A stretch of DNA of 35,140 nt, taken from positions 1 to 35,140 of the IMG/VR virus record IMGVR_UViG_3300047560_000938. One strand, 5' to 3'. Made by a program: the position numbers and the translations under genes. The notes below the pieces were generated by a model that was not told the origin of the DNA, did no database searches, and saw only the letters and a list, made by a program, of their open reading frames with translations. Below are positions 22,347 through 29,953 of this stretch, piece by piece. Position 1 is the stretch's first letter. The number at the start of each line of letters is the position of its first letter. This DNA is from a virus.

Positions 22347-23150
22347 ATGAGAGCAAGATATTGGACATGTGGATCGTTTGCTGACTGGCTTCGCGGAACG
22401 CCAAAGCCCGGTGCTGAGACTAGCAAAGGTTGGCGAAACTGGAAAAAGGCAGCAAAGGCAGCACACCCCTTTCGTTATTGGTTAGCGGAAGAATTTCTTC
22501 ACAAACTTCAAAACATAGTAAGCTGGCCAGGAGACAAACTCAATGATCTACGATATTATATCAATAATCGGTATATTAGTCATAGTCACGCTCTTACTGC
22601 CCATCCTAGAGATATTTCTCCGGGTTCTTGGTGTGACGTTGGTAATCGCTTTTTGCCTTGTATGTTCAACGAGCTTGTTGACTTTATTGAGGTAGAGCAA
22701 GCCTGGCATCATTGTGCGTGGAGCGAAGAAGCAGGTAAGAAATATAATATACCCTGGTCTCGCTCATTCTTTCGTTTTAGAACTTGGCGTTGCCCAGAAG
22801 CCGGAATGGATTATCTTGTTTGGGCTTCTGGATTGATGATGGACGACAATTCTGGGCCTACACAACAAGCTATCAATGCAAAAGAACTAATCGACTTGTA
22901 CGTTTGGTGGACAGCTATCCGCCCACAACGACCAGACCCTTACGAAGCCAGTGGCTGGAGTGCATTGTGCGAAAAGCGTAGAAAAAATAATGACGACGAT
23001 GATCTCTTTTTCGAGGACGAGACTCCAGAAGATAAAGCCCTGAGTCGTGAAGCTCTTGACAAATGTCATGCAATGGAAGAACAATATGAGCAAGAGGACG
23101 AAGAAATGATGATTCGGTTGATCAAGGTAAGACGAGGACTGTGGACATGA
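22347..23150 (+). CDS. conserved phage hypothetical protein
   Basis: 267-aa Trp-rich protein (RYWTCGSFADWLRG at the start, FRTWRCPEAGMDYL in the middle, YVWWTAIRPQRPDPYEASGW near residue 200) ending in an acidic region and RRGLWT. The RPxRPDPxExSGW segment recurs in hypothetical proteins of T4-like phages; function unknown. It starts at the expected transcript start of a perfect sigma70 promoter, so the mRNA is predicted to be leaderless. The stop overlaps the next start as ATGA. Confidence 0.75.
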   Translation: MRARYWTCGSFADWLRGTPKPGAETSKGWRNWKKAAKAAHPFRYWLAEEFLHKLQNIVSWPGDKLNDLRYYINNRYISHSHALTAHPRDISPGSWCDVGNRFLPCMFNELVDFIEVEQAWHHCAWSEEAGKKYNIPWSRSFFRFRTWRCPEAGMDYLVWASGLMMDDNSGPTQQAINAKELIDLYVWWTAIRPQRPDPYEASGWSALCEKRRKNNDDDDLFFEDETPEDKALSREALDKCHAMEEQYEQEDEEMMIRLIKVRRGLWT

Positions 23151-23560
23151 AATCACAAACACCAGCAGAAGGCATCTTGAAAAGAGGCGACTACGGTGAT
23201 AGTAAGTTCTATCAGGTTGTCTGCGGGTGTGGTCAGGAGTACCATGATCACAACGTAGAAGTAGAAGCAGCCGATACTGGTATCAACGTTAACTTGTATA
23301 TTACTGTCAAAACTGATTACTGGTCTGATCTGGTCGAAAAGCGTTACGATATCAATAGTCCCTGGTTGCAAGAACTTGATTGGTTTGCTAAAGATCTAAT
23401 CAATGGCCTTTGGACTCGTTTAAAAGTTACTTGGCAACTATGGACCACCGGTGCAGTAACAGCACAAAGCACTATTGCAATGAGTGAACAACAAGCATTA
23501 AACTATGCAGAAACTTTAAAAGCTGCTGTTAAAGATGTCAAAGATTTCAAAAAGCCCTGA
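23147..23560 (+). CDS. hypothetical phage protein
   Basis: 137-aa protein with an N-terminal beta-rich part (FYQVVCGCGQEYHDHNVEVE) that includes a Cys-Gly-Cys and several His residues, then a helical region. I chose ATG 23147 because it overlaps the previous stop as ATGA. No family named. It overlaps the next gene by 26 nt. Confidence 0.65.
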   Translation: MKSQTPAEGILKRGDYGDSKFYQVVCGCGQEYHDHNVEVEAADTGINVNLYITVKTDYWSDLVEKRYDINSPWLQELDWFAKDLINGLWTRLKVTWQLWTTGAVTAQSTIAMSEQQALNYAETLKAAVKDVKDFKKP

Positions 23561-24068
23561 ACGACATACTTTCCAAAAGGAAGGATATCTCAAGCGTCAG
23601 GCTGAGAAGAACGAACCCATTAACGAAGATTATCTCAAAATGTTTGAAGCTATTATTGCACAAGACAATAAAAAGTTTGAAGATGCAGAAGCTCGAAAAG
23701 ATAATTTAGAATACGATCTCCTAACCACTCCGTGGATTTTAGAGAAAGTTCGCGCCAGCGATACCTATGCTCAAAATTTATATGCCGCAATGTGCAATCG
23801 TGATTTTCAACGTTTGGACGTCTTGCCTCTATTAAAAGAGCAAACATGGTCTTGCTCTTGGAGGTATGCCGGTGGTATTATAGCAGACATGCGCCAGAAA
23901 GGTGATTACATTGACTGGTACTGTTCCGGAATCGGCGGTGGCTTAGGAAACGGCGACGAAGACGGAACAAAAGAATATGTCGGCGAAGGCCGAGTTACTG
24001 ATAAAATTAGAGAGGACCTTAAGCGTCTAGGCTGGATTGTTCTAGATGACGAAATGGATGACCAATGA
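23535..24068 (+). CDS. conserved phage hypothetical protein
   Basis: 177-aa protein. The C-terminal half, with SCSWRYAGGIIADMRQKGDY followed by IDWYCSGIGGG, resembles conserved proteins of unknown function in T4-like phages; the N-terminal 60 residues are helical and charged. It overlaps the previous gene by 26 nt and the next by 4 nt. No catalytic motif recognised. Confidence 0.7.
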   Translation: MSKISKSPERHTFQKEGYLKRQAEKNEPINEDYLKMFEAIIAQDNKKFEDAEARKDNLEYDLLTTPWILEKVRASDTYAQNLYAAMCNRDFQRLDVLPLLKEQTWSCSWRYAGGIIADMRQKGDYIDWYCSGIGGGLGNGDEDGTKEYVGEGRVTDKIREDLKRLGWIVLDDEMDDQ

Positions 24069-24262
24069 GCTTTTTGCTATTTGAAGTTTGGGCCGAGGAT
24101 GACGACGGCCATGAAGAACTAATCGAAACTACTGCTAGTCAAACCGAAGCGTTTGCGCTTGCAGAACAAATTGTGATGGACGGTGCGTTCGCTGCCACAG
24201 TCTATCAGGAAGACGACAGCGGCGATTCTATTGAAATTCAACGGTTTGAAAGTGAGGAATAA
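24065..24262 (+). CDS. small acidic hypothetical protein
   Basis: 65-aa very acidic protein with a beta-alpha-beta pattern (FLLFEVWAEDD, helix SQTEAFALAEQIVM, FAATVYQEDD, IEIQRFESEE). The strand-helix-strand order resembles small domains that interact with nucleic-acid enzymes, but nothing is diagnostic. ATGA overlap with the previous gene and 1-nt overlap with the next. Confidence 0.65.
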   Translation: MSFLLFEVWAEDDDGHEELIETTASQTEAFALAEQIVMDGAFAATVYQEDDSGDSIEIQRFESEE

Positions 24263-25422
24263 TGGCAACACATCTAGATAAAGTTCGTGCCGCTAAAGGC
24301 AAAGATTATAGCCCTAAATGGGATAACGTTGATTCGTTATCAGATGAACAATTTTCTAAACATTTCCGCCAGAGCATGGATTGGTATCGTTTAGAATCCA
24401 GCGCCAAGGAACTTAAACCAAAAGTGATCAATTGGATGGCTGCAAACGGTTATACCAAAGATCAAATTGCAGAGTTCAAGAAAACAAAAGATAATCGTTG
24501 CGGACTAACAATGGGTGCCATTGCGGCAAACCTGTTAAAGGGAATGCCGGCTGTTAGGGCAGATTTTAACGATGGTCGAAGCACCGCTGATTGGCTAAAA
24601 GAATCTATTGCAAAAGTTGTAGCAGATGGCAAGAACGATATTGAAGACGATGAAGAAGGTGCTGATTCTAAACCGGTAATTGCTGGTCCGAGCATTCAGG
24701 AACGTGTCCGAGATGCTAGCATGGCAATGACTAGTGAGATTGAGGATGCTATCGAAGCGTTTCAAACAGACCCCGAAACATTTGAACCCAAGGCATTCAA
24801 AGTACTTAATGTGTTAAAGGGCTATCAGGCTAAAGCAGCACACGCTCGCATTATTAAGGGTTTTTACGAACGTAATCTTACCGAACTACTCGAAGTACCA
24901 GGTACCAAGGATGAACAGCTTAAAGAAGGTTATAAGCATCTTAGCAAAGCTAATCTAAAGAAGATTACTACATTCTATCAGGAAATTGATAGTGCTTGCA
25001 CTATGCTTATGCAAGAAGCCAAGGTTAACCGTGCTCCTCGTAAAACTAAAGCAGTTAGCAAGGACAAGATTGTTAGCAAGCTCAAATATAAGAAAACCGA
25101 TGAGCCACTAAAGTTGGTCAGTATCAATCCTGCAGACATTATTGGTAGCAAAGAACTCTGGGTTTACAACAGTAAATCTCGAAAGTTGGGCAAATACGTT
25201 GCTTCAGAATTTCACGATTTAGGAGTTAAGGGTACTAGCATTACAGGGTTTGATGAGTTTAAGAGCATACAAAAAACCCTGCGTAAGCCTGCAGAGCAAA
25301 TTAAAGCGTTTAAAGATGCTGGAAAAGTAGCGTTACGTAAGTTTTTAGACGATATTAACGCTGTTGATACAAAGCTAAACGGACGTATCAACGAAGAAAT
25401 TATGCTGTTGAAAGTAGTGTAA
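24262..25422 (+). CDS. conserved phage hypothetical protein
   Basis: 386-aa Lys-rich, mostly helical protein. The N-terminal third (HFRQSMDWYRLESSAKELKP, INWMAANGYTKDQI) is a conserved module; it is followed by an acidic linker (about residues 130-145) and a C-terminal domain with KKTDEPLKLVSINPADIIGSKELWVYNSKSR-type beta strands. This arrangement is found in large T4-like phages as an unknown, sometimes near replication or structural genes. Function unknown. Confidence 0.75.
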   Translation: MATHLDKVRAAKGKDYSPKWDNVDSLSDEQFSKHFRQSMDWYRLESSAKELKPKVINWMAANGYTKDQIAEFKKTKDNRCGLTMGAIAANLLKGMPAVRADFNDGRSTADWLKESIAKVVADGKNDIEDDEEGADSKPVIAGPSIQERVRDASMAMTSEIEDAIEAFQTDPETFEPKAFKVLNVLKGYQAKAAHARIIKGFYERNLTELLEVPGTKDEQLKEGYKHLSKANLKKITTFYQEIDSACTMLMQEAKVNRAPRKTKAVSKDKIVSKLKYKKTDEPLKLVSINPADIIGSKELWVYNSKSRKLGKYVASEFHDLGVKGTSITGFDEFKSIQKTLRKPAEQIKAFKDAGKVALRKFLDDINAVDTKLNGRINEEIMLLKVV

Positions 25423-25439
25423 TGTTTGTTTAGAGATTG

Positions 25440-25446
25440 ATAAATA
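25440..25446 (+). promoter_or_regulatory. late-like promoter motif adjacent to start codon
   Basis: GATAAATA with ATAAATA at 25440-25446; the ATG of the tail-fibre gene (25452) follows after exactly 5 nt, the same spacing as at 4835, 11893 and 16184. Confidence 0.52.
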
Positions 25447-25451
25447 TTGGT

Positions 25452-26324
25452 ATGGACAATACTAATATGGATCAATCTCTACTTAACCTAAACGATGCGC
25501 TAAAAGCGTACCTAGAAGCCAACTTCTCTAGCTCACAAGAAGTCACTAAATTCCTCGAATTTCGCGCCAAGCAAGGCGGCGATAATTCCGGCAAGGGAAT
25601 TATTTGGAGTGGGCAAGGAACTACTAAGCAGCTGGTATTCCAAGCAAATCCTGATAGATTTTTCAGTTCAGAGACTATTAATTTAGACAAAGATAGAAAT
25701 ATTTCTATCGGCGGCTCTAAAGTTCTTGACAGTACGGAATTAGGTTCTACAGTCGTTAAGAGTAACTTACAGCAGGTTGGACGTCTAAAAGGTTTAATCG
25801 TTGACGGCTCTGTTAACATTAACCAGTATTTGATCTACAATGGAACTTCTGATCGTTTAGGCTTAGGTACTGATGCTCCTAACGCTGCATTCAGCGTTGC
25901 AGAAAATGCCATCGAGGTAATGGTTGGCACAAATGATGCTATGCACGGCATGGTAGGTACATTTGCTAGCACAGACTTTGATATTGTAACAGACAATACA
26001 GCAAGAATTAGTGTTAAGGCAAACGGCAACATTGATTTAGGCAATCCAAATCGTAATCCAATCCAGGTTAAAATCAACGGTAAACTAAGCGTTGGTGTTA
26101 ACAATCCAGACCCAAGTGTAGACCTACACGTTGCAGGTGCTGTTCGTTTAGGCGGAAGATTACAAACTTATGCAGAAACAACACCTTCCGAAGGAACATA
26201 TGTTGTTGGCGATATCGTTTGGAATGCAAATCCTAGAGTAGGCGGAACTGTCGGCTGGATCTGTCTAAGAGCAGGTAGCCCGGGTGCTTGGTATCCATTC
26301 GGCGAAATCAAAGAAAGAGGTTAA
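25452..26324 (+). CDS. tail fibre-like structural protein
   Basis: 290-aa protein. The N-terminus has a helical segment, then beta structure: LVFQANPDRFFSSETINLDKD, LGLGTDAPNAAFSVAENA (a GxGTxxPxxxxxV motif that precedes trimeric repeats in fibres), LSVGVNNPDPSVDLHVAGAVRLGG, and a C-terminal GTYVVGDIVWNANPRVGGTVGW segment of the carbohydrate-binding/fibre-tip kind. ATG 25452 is preferred over an in-frame TTG at 25437 that lies on the promoter motif. Confidence 0.78.
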   Translation: MDNTNMDQSLLNLNDALKAYLEANFSSSQEVTKFLEFRAKQGGDNSGKGIIWSGQGTTKQLVFQANPDRFFSSETINLDKDRNISIGGSKVLDSTELGSTVVKSNLQQVGRLKGLIVDGSVNINQYLIYNGTSDRLGLGTDAPNAAFSVAENAIEVMVGTNDAMHGMVGTFASTDFDIVTDNTARISVKANGNIDLGNPNRNPIQVKINGKLSVGVNNPDPSVDLHVAGAVRLGGRLQTYAETTPSEGTYVVGDIVWNANPRVGGTVGWICLRAGSPGAWYPFGEIKERG

Positions 26325-26327
26325 GCA

Positions 26328-26942
26328 ATGGGCAGTATTGCCCTAGCCATAGGCAACGGTGAAAGCCGCAGAGGCCTAGACCTTAAAGCTATCAAAAGTA
26401 AATTCATAACTGTAGGCTGCAATGCCTTACATAGAGACTTCATTCCTAACCATCTTGTGTGCTGTGATGCAAGGATGGTTAGAGAAGCACTCGAAAATCC
26501 TTTAACAGACAACTGTGAAATCCACGTAAGAGAAAACTGGCATCAATACTTTAGAAAAATTCTTAAGAATAAAAATGTCAAGCATCTTCCGGAACTTCCT
26601 TACCAGGGAACACTACGTCCAGATAATCACATACATTGGGGTTCCGGTCCATACGCTGTGTTAATTGCTGCAAGCCTTGCAGATACTGTATACCTTGTAG
26701 GGTTTGATCTATATGGTCACCAATCTCAAGTAAACAATATCTACAAAGACACAGAAAACTACCAGGGGTCACATACCGCAGCAGTGGATCCTAGTTATTG
26801 GATTTATCAAATAGCAAAAATATTTGATTGCTTTCCAGAAAAACAATTTATTGTGGTCAACCAAGAACTATGGAATTTGCCAGCAGAATGGCAAAAATCT
26901 AATACAAGTGTTGTATTTTCGTTAAATACCTTGTATAATTAA
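26328..26942 (+). CDS. Rossmann-like protein, possibly DUF115/MptE-like
   Basis: 204-aa protein. IALAIGNGESRRGLDL forms a strand plus Gly-rich turn, followed by FITVGCNALHRDFIPNHLVCCDARMV, a pattern seen in DUF115/MptE-like and some sugar-transferase Rossmann folds of phages. VYLVGFDLYGH is the central strand. Homologues sit in T4-like phage genomes near tail genes. Substrate unknown. The promoter of the next transcription unit lies inside the 3' end of this gene. Confidence 0.6.
   Translation: MGSIALAIGNGESRRGLDLKAIKSKFITVGCNALHRDFIPNHLVCCDARMVREALENPLTDNCEIHVRENWHQYFRKILKNKNVKHLPELPYQGTLRPDNHIHWGSGPYAVLIAASLADTVYLVGFDLYGHQSQVNNIYKDTENYQGSHTAAVDPSYWIYQIAKIFDCFPEKQFIVVNQELWNLPAEWQKSNTSVVFSLNTLYN
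26911..26939 (+). promoter_or_regulatory. sigma70-type promoter of riboswitch/QueD unit
   Basis: TTGTAT (26911-26916), 17-bp spacer, TATAAT (26934-26939). The expected start at about 26946 is two bases before the P1 stem of the preQ1-like aptamer. Confidence 0.7.
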
Positions 26943-26947
26943 AAGCT

Positions 26948-26988
26948 AGAGGACTTAGACGCTCATCCCTCTTTAAAAATTCTGCGTG
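26948..26988 (+). ncRNA. candidate preQ1 class I riboswitch
   Basis: P1 stem AGAGG (26948-26952) pairs with CCTCT (26968-26972) around a 15-nt loop. The A-rich tail TTTAAAAA follows, then TTCTG. The order and spacing (AGAGG, loop with TTAG and a C-rich 3' part, CCCTCT, then A tract, then a pyrimidine/purine 3' strand) match the known preQ1-I consensus (AGAGG...CCCUCU.UAAAAAACUA). The pseudoknot could form from loop UAGA with tail UCUG, or loop ACGC with tail GCGU. It lies directly after a sigma70 promoter and 5' of a QueD homologue, the usual gene for this aptamer. The QueD ribosome-binding site is about 20 nt further on, so the control mechanism is unclear. Confidence 0.68.
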
Positions 26989-27017
26989 TCATTGCTATTT
27001 TTCAAAAGGAGAATACA

Positions 27018-27524
27018 ATGGCAAATCTACAACCGGTACTTTACAAGTACACATCGACAAAAGAATATCACGATGCCTTTCCTTGTGCATACAGACAATG
27101 GCGTGCTGATAGTCACTGTAACCTAATTCACGGTTACAGTTTTTCAATGAAGTTCTACTTTGGAACAAATGACCTCGACGTTCGCAATTGGGCGGCTGAC
27201 TATGGCGGGTTAAAAGAACTAAAGAAGACGCTCGAAGATCAATTCGACCACACGCTTATTGTAGCAGCCGATGATCCAGAAATGGCTACCTACGAATTGC
27301 TACAAGAAAAGAAAATGGCTAAGATTGTTGTGCTACCTAAACTAGGCTGCGAAGGTCTTAGCGATATGCTTTACAAATACGTCAATGGTGTTTACATCCC
27401 CGAGATGTGGGGTCCTGCAGAAGCAGAGCGCCTGTGGTGTTATCGTGTTGAAGTTCGCGAAACACAAAGCAACATGGCTTTCCGTGAAGGCCACCGTGAG
27501 TGGAATGAAGACTTATTTGCATAA
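27018..27524 (+). CDS. QueD / 6-pyruvoyl-tetrahydropterin-synthase-like protein
   Basis: 168-aa protein of the T-fold. Family landmarks: the FPCAYRQWRADSHC segment with Cys34, LIHGYSFS (His38), ADYGGLKELKKTLEDQFDHTL (Asp77-His78) and a C-terminal CYRVEVRET strand. In bacterial QueD three histidines bind zinc (AAH and HGH); here two of them are tyrosine (Tyr25, Tyr40) and only His38 remains. The enzyme normally makes 6-carboxy-tetrahydropterin on the way to preQ0. The phage family member may have altered chemistry or metal binding. The AAAAGGAG ribosome-binding site is good. The preQ1-I-like aptamer lies directly upstream. Confidence 0.78.
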   Translation: MANLQPVLYKYTSTKEYHDAFPCAYRQWRADSHCNLIHGYSFSMKFYFGTNDLDVRNWAADYGGLKELKKTLEDQFDHTLIVAADDPEMATYELLQEKKMAKIVVLPKLGCEGLSDMLYKYVNGVYIPEMWGPAEAERLWCYRVEVRETQSNMAFREGHREWNEDLFA

Positions 27525-27675
27525 AGTTTGGAGACTATGGGCCAAAGCATTAGGGGAAAAGTCAGGGAACAATGATTCCGAAGCAAATAAAATTGCTTGT
27601 ATTCGAACCCTAATTGTTTTCTCATACATATTAACAAACTGTTTTATTATAGCCGGGGTGGTACGACATTGGTAA
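27505..27675 (+). CDS. small membrane protein
   Basis: 56-aa protein in another frame, starting at ATG 27505 inside the QueD 3' end. Charged first half (LWAKALGEKSGNNDSEANK), then one likely membrane segment (IACIRTLIVFSYILTNCFIIAG) ending VVRHW. I recall the same arrangement (ExxADKxAxxRT then a membrane helix ending with RHW) in small proteins of T4-like phages, so I regard it as real. Function unknown. Confidence 0.62.
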   Translation: MKTYLHKVWRLWAKALGEKSGNNDSEANKIACIRTLIVFSYILTNCFIIAGVVRHW

Positions 27676-28358
27676 CGGTGCTCTGCGTTAATTTTGGTAC
27701 TAAGTACAGCTTAGAGTATGTAAAAAAATTAAGGAACATGGTGTCAAGGCACTTAACTGTTCCTTACAAGTTTACCTGCCTTACAGACAATCCAACTCCG
27801 ATAGAAGGTGTTGAATTAATAGTTCAGCCATCTATGGGATATGCTAAGGGGTGGTGGCACAAAGTACATATGTTTGATCCCGGTCTACCATTGCAGGGTA
27901 GAATACTTTACTTTGACCTTGATGTTGTGATACACAACAACATTAACAAATTAGTAACAGATTCAACCGAGTTCTTTGGTATCAGAGATTTCAATAGAAA
28001 GTTTAGTCCAACCTGGAATACCTTAAACAGTTCTGCCTTAAGCTGGATAGCTGGTACACAAAGTGATATCTATCTTAGGTTCAAAAGCGATCCTAGCAAA
28101 GCCCAACGTCTTCACGGAGACCAGGATTGGATTTGGCAAATAGCCAAAGATAGAATTAAGTTTTGGCCCGACGCCTGGCTACAAAGCTACAAATGGGAAA
28201 TACGAAATAAAGGCGAGCTAATCTTTCAAAACGGACAACGCCGATTCAAGACTGTGCGCAATCCCGAAATTCCTAAAGACTGTAGTGTTGCGGTATTCCA
28301 CGGCGACCCAAATCCCCACGAAATACAAGATCCTTACGTAGTTGACAATTGGAAGTAA
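27669..28358 (+). CDS. glycosyltransferase (GT-A type, DxD)
   Basis: 229-aa protein from TTG 27669. VTVLCVNFGTKYSLEYVKKL is the first Rossmann strand and helix; the sugar-nucleotide/metal site is Asp83-Leu-Asp85 in ILYFDLDVVIHNN; HGDQDWIW near residue 140 and a VAVFHGDPNPHE segment near the C-terminus fit GT8/GT-A-like enzymes. The acceptor (DNA base, LPS, protein) is unknown. The start is uncertain: no ATG gives homology without long extra sequence. TTG 27669 overlaps the previous stop by 7 nt, consistent with coupled translation. Confidence 0.72.
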   Translation: MVTVLCVNFGTKYSLEYVKKLRNMVSRHLTVPYKFTCLTDNPTPIEGVELIVQPSMGYAKGWWHKVHMFDPGLPLQGRILYFDLDVVIHNNINKLVTDSTEFFGIRDFNRKFSPTWNTLNSSALSWIAGTQSDIYLRFKSDPSKAQRLHGDQDWIWQIAKDRIKFWPDAWLQSYKWEIRNKGELIFQNGQRRFKTVRNPEIPKDCSVAVFHGDPNPHEIQDPYVVDNWK

Positions 28359-28370
28359 TGGTGCTATACT
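28342..28370 (+). promoter_or_regulatory. sigma70 promoter, leaderless geometry
   Basis: TTGACA (28342-28347), 17-bp spacer, TATACT (28365-28370). The ATG at 28377 comes 6 nt later, exactly as at 22347. The promoter overlaps the 3' end of the glycosyltransferase gene. Confidence 0.78.
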
Positions 28371-28376
28371 AGCACT

Positions 28377-28715
28377 ATGGAACTTCTTAAACACTACAAT
28401 CTCGTTCGACAAGACCTCTTTGACTACTTCGGGTACGTTGAAGACTGGGTCGTTATTCCTGTAGATGATGCTACAAAGTATTACTGGCGTCTTACCGGTG
28501 AGGGCCGCGGCGACGAAGTGCAATTTGCAGATACTTTAGAAGAACTTGAAACCGAATCAGGCAATTACTACGCCAACGAAATCTACACACAACGGTTCTT
28601 GCCTAAGTGGGTCTACCGTGGCGACGAATACACTATGGTTGTTGTAGACACGCATACAGACGGTAATAAATTCTTACAAATTTTTGACAACAAGAAAGAA
28701 GTCAAACATGTCTGA
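28377..28715 (+). CDS. hypothetical phage protein
   Basis: 112-aa acidic protein (YFGYVEDWVVIPVDDATKYYW, DEVQFADTLEELETESGNYY, EYTMVVVDTHTDGNKFLQIF) with a mixed alpha/beta pattern. No family assigned. First gene of a probable operon with 28708-28935 and the UvdE gene. It has no ribosome-binding site because the promoter lies directly in front. Confidence 0.68.
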   Translation: MELLKHYNLVRQDLFDYFGYVEDWVVIPVDDATKYYWRLTGEGRGDEVQFADTLEELETESGNYYANEIYTQRFLPKWVYRGDEYTMVVVDTHTDGNKFLQIFDNKKEVKHV

Positions 28716-28935
28716 CGGATTAACTCCCAAACAAAGACGAACTGAAATTAAACGTTTGTTGTCTTTGCTAGACGAACACAATCGTTTAACATTTAAACGA
28801 ATGTACTCTCACCTAGATATCAGCAAAGATATTAATTTAGTGGTTGACGACATGCCTGCAAAGCAGTTACAATGGGCATTACAACAATGTCAAAATTCTT
28901 ATTACAAAATTTTTAAGGTTATCAAAAGTGCTTAA
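28708..28935 (+). CDS. small helical hypothetical protein
   Basis: 75-aa basic helical protein (MSDGLTPKQRRTEIKRLLSL, DEHNRLTFKRMYSHLDISK). I chose ATG 28708 within the ATGTCTGA overlap with the previous stop. Its stop overlaps the UvdE start by 8 nt. Role unknown; the context suggests co-expression with UvdE. Confidence 0.62.
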   Translation: MSDGLTPKQRRTEIKRLLSLLDEHNRLTFKRMYSHLDISKDINLVVDDMPAKQLQWALQQCQNSYYKIFKVIKSA

Positions 28936-29953
28936 ACGAATTGGCTTCGCCTGCAAGCTCATCGACGGTCCTAGTCAAATTAACGGCATCAAACAAGACG
29001 ATAATTGCAAACAATATAATACTGGTACTACTACTGTTGCTTGGTTAAATAGACAAAGCCAGCACATTGCTGAAGAACGGTTGTGGGACTTAATGAAACA
29101 CAACATCGAAGCATGTCGCTTGCTTGTTAAAAAGGTAGGCACATTTGATGAAAATCTTAGAATGGTACGACTCAGTAGCGATATACTTCCTGTGTTCACT
29201 CACCGCGATTGGCAGTTCTTTTACCGGTTATCCGATGTTAGAGCCTATTGCGAAAGAGCTTTTAGAGAAGTGGGAGATCTGGCTCGCGAGAATAACGTTC
29301 GGCTTAGTATGCACCCTGGTCAGTTTGTCGTGCTGGCATCTGATAACAATGGTATCGTAGATCGTTCAATTGAAGAATTTGAATATCATGCAACAATGGC
29401 TAAATGGATGGGATTTGGTCAAACGTTTCAAGACTTTAAGATCAACGTTCATATTGCTGGCAGACGAGGCCCCGATGGAATACGTGCTGTTCTGGGCCGC
29501 TTAACTCCCGAGGCACGTAACTGTATTACTATCGAAAACGAGGAAATGGCACATGGACTTTCAGACTGTCTTGAGCTTGCTGACGTTCTCCCTATTGTCC
29601 TGGATATACACCACCATTGGATTAGAGAAGGGGAATACATACAACCGAACGATCCTCGGGTACAACGGGTTATTGATTCGTGGCGTGGCGTTCGGCCTAC
29701 TTGCCATTATTCTGTTAGTCGTGAAGATATTCTCGTAGGACATTGTCCTAATACAATGCCAGACCATGCGGCACTGTTAGCTAATGGATACAAGAAAGCA
29801 AAACTCAGGGCACATTCGAACTTCTACTGGAATACAGAAGTTAACAAATGGGCGCTGAGTTTTAGAGATATCGCAGATATTATGTGCGAGAGCAAAGCCA
29901 AGAACTTAGCCAGCTCTGCACTCTACGAAGAAGCTAAACTATTAGGCTTGTGA
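28928..29953 (+). CDS. uvsE: UV damage endonuclease (UvdE/UvsE family)
   Basis: 341-aa TIM-barrel nuclease from GTG 28928, where homology begins (RIGFACKL). Metal and catalytic residues are visible: His129 in SMHPGQ, His175 in VHIAG, Glu203 and Glu205 in IENEE, Asp226, His228 and His229 in LDIHHH, and a late H-x-N region (RAHSNF). The full family length is present. UvdE nicks DNA 5' of UV photoproducts and other lesions. A frame opening at 28844 lies inside the previous gene and is not used. Converges on the Lys/Ala/Pro-rich gene with a 12-nt overlap. Confidence 0.88.
   Translation: MLKRIGFACKLIDGPSQINGIKQDDNCKQYNTGTTTVAWLNRQSQHIAEERLWDLMKHNIEACRLLVKKVGTFDENLRMVRLSSDILPVFTHRDWQFFYRLSDVRAYCERAFREVGDLARENNVRLSMHPGQFVVLASDNNGIVDRSIEEFEYHATMAKWMGFGQTFQDFKINVHIAGRRGPDGIRAVLGRLTPEARNCITIENEEMAHGLSDCLELADVLPIVLDIHHHWIREGEYIQPNDPRVQRVIDSWRGVRPTCHYSVSREDILVGHCPNTMPDHAALLANGYKKAKLRAHSNFYWNTEVNKWALSFRDIADIMCESKAKNLASSALYEEAKLLGL

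Noticed and set aside
25472-25819. Minus-strand frame of 115 codons opposite the tail-fibre gene
   Set aside because: Antisense shadow of a repeat-rich structural gene; no start signals.
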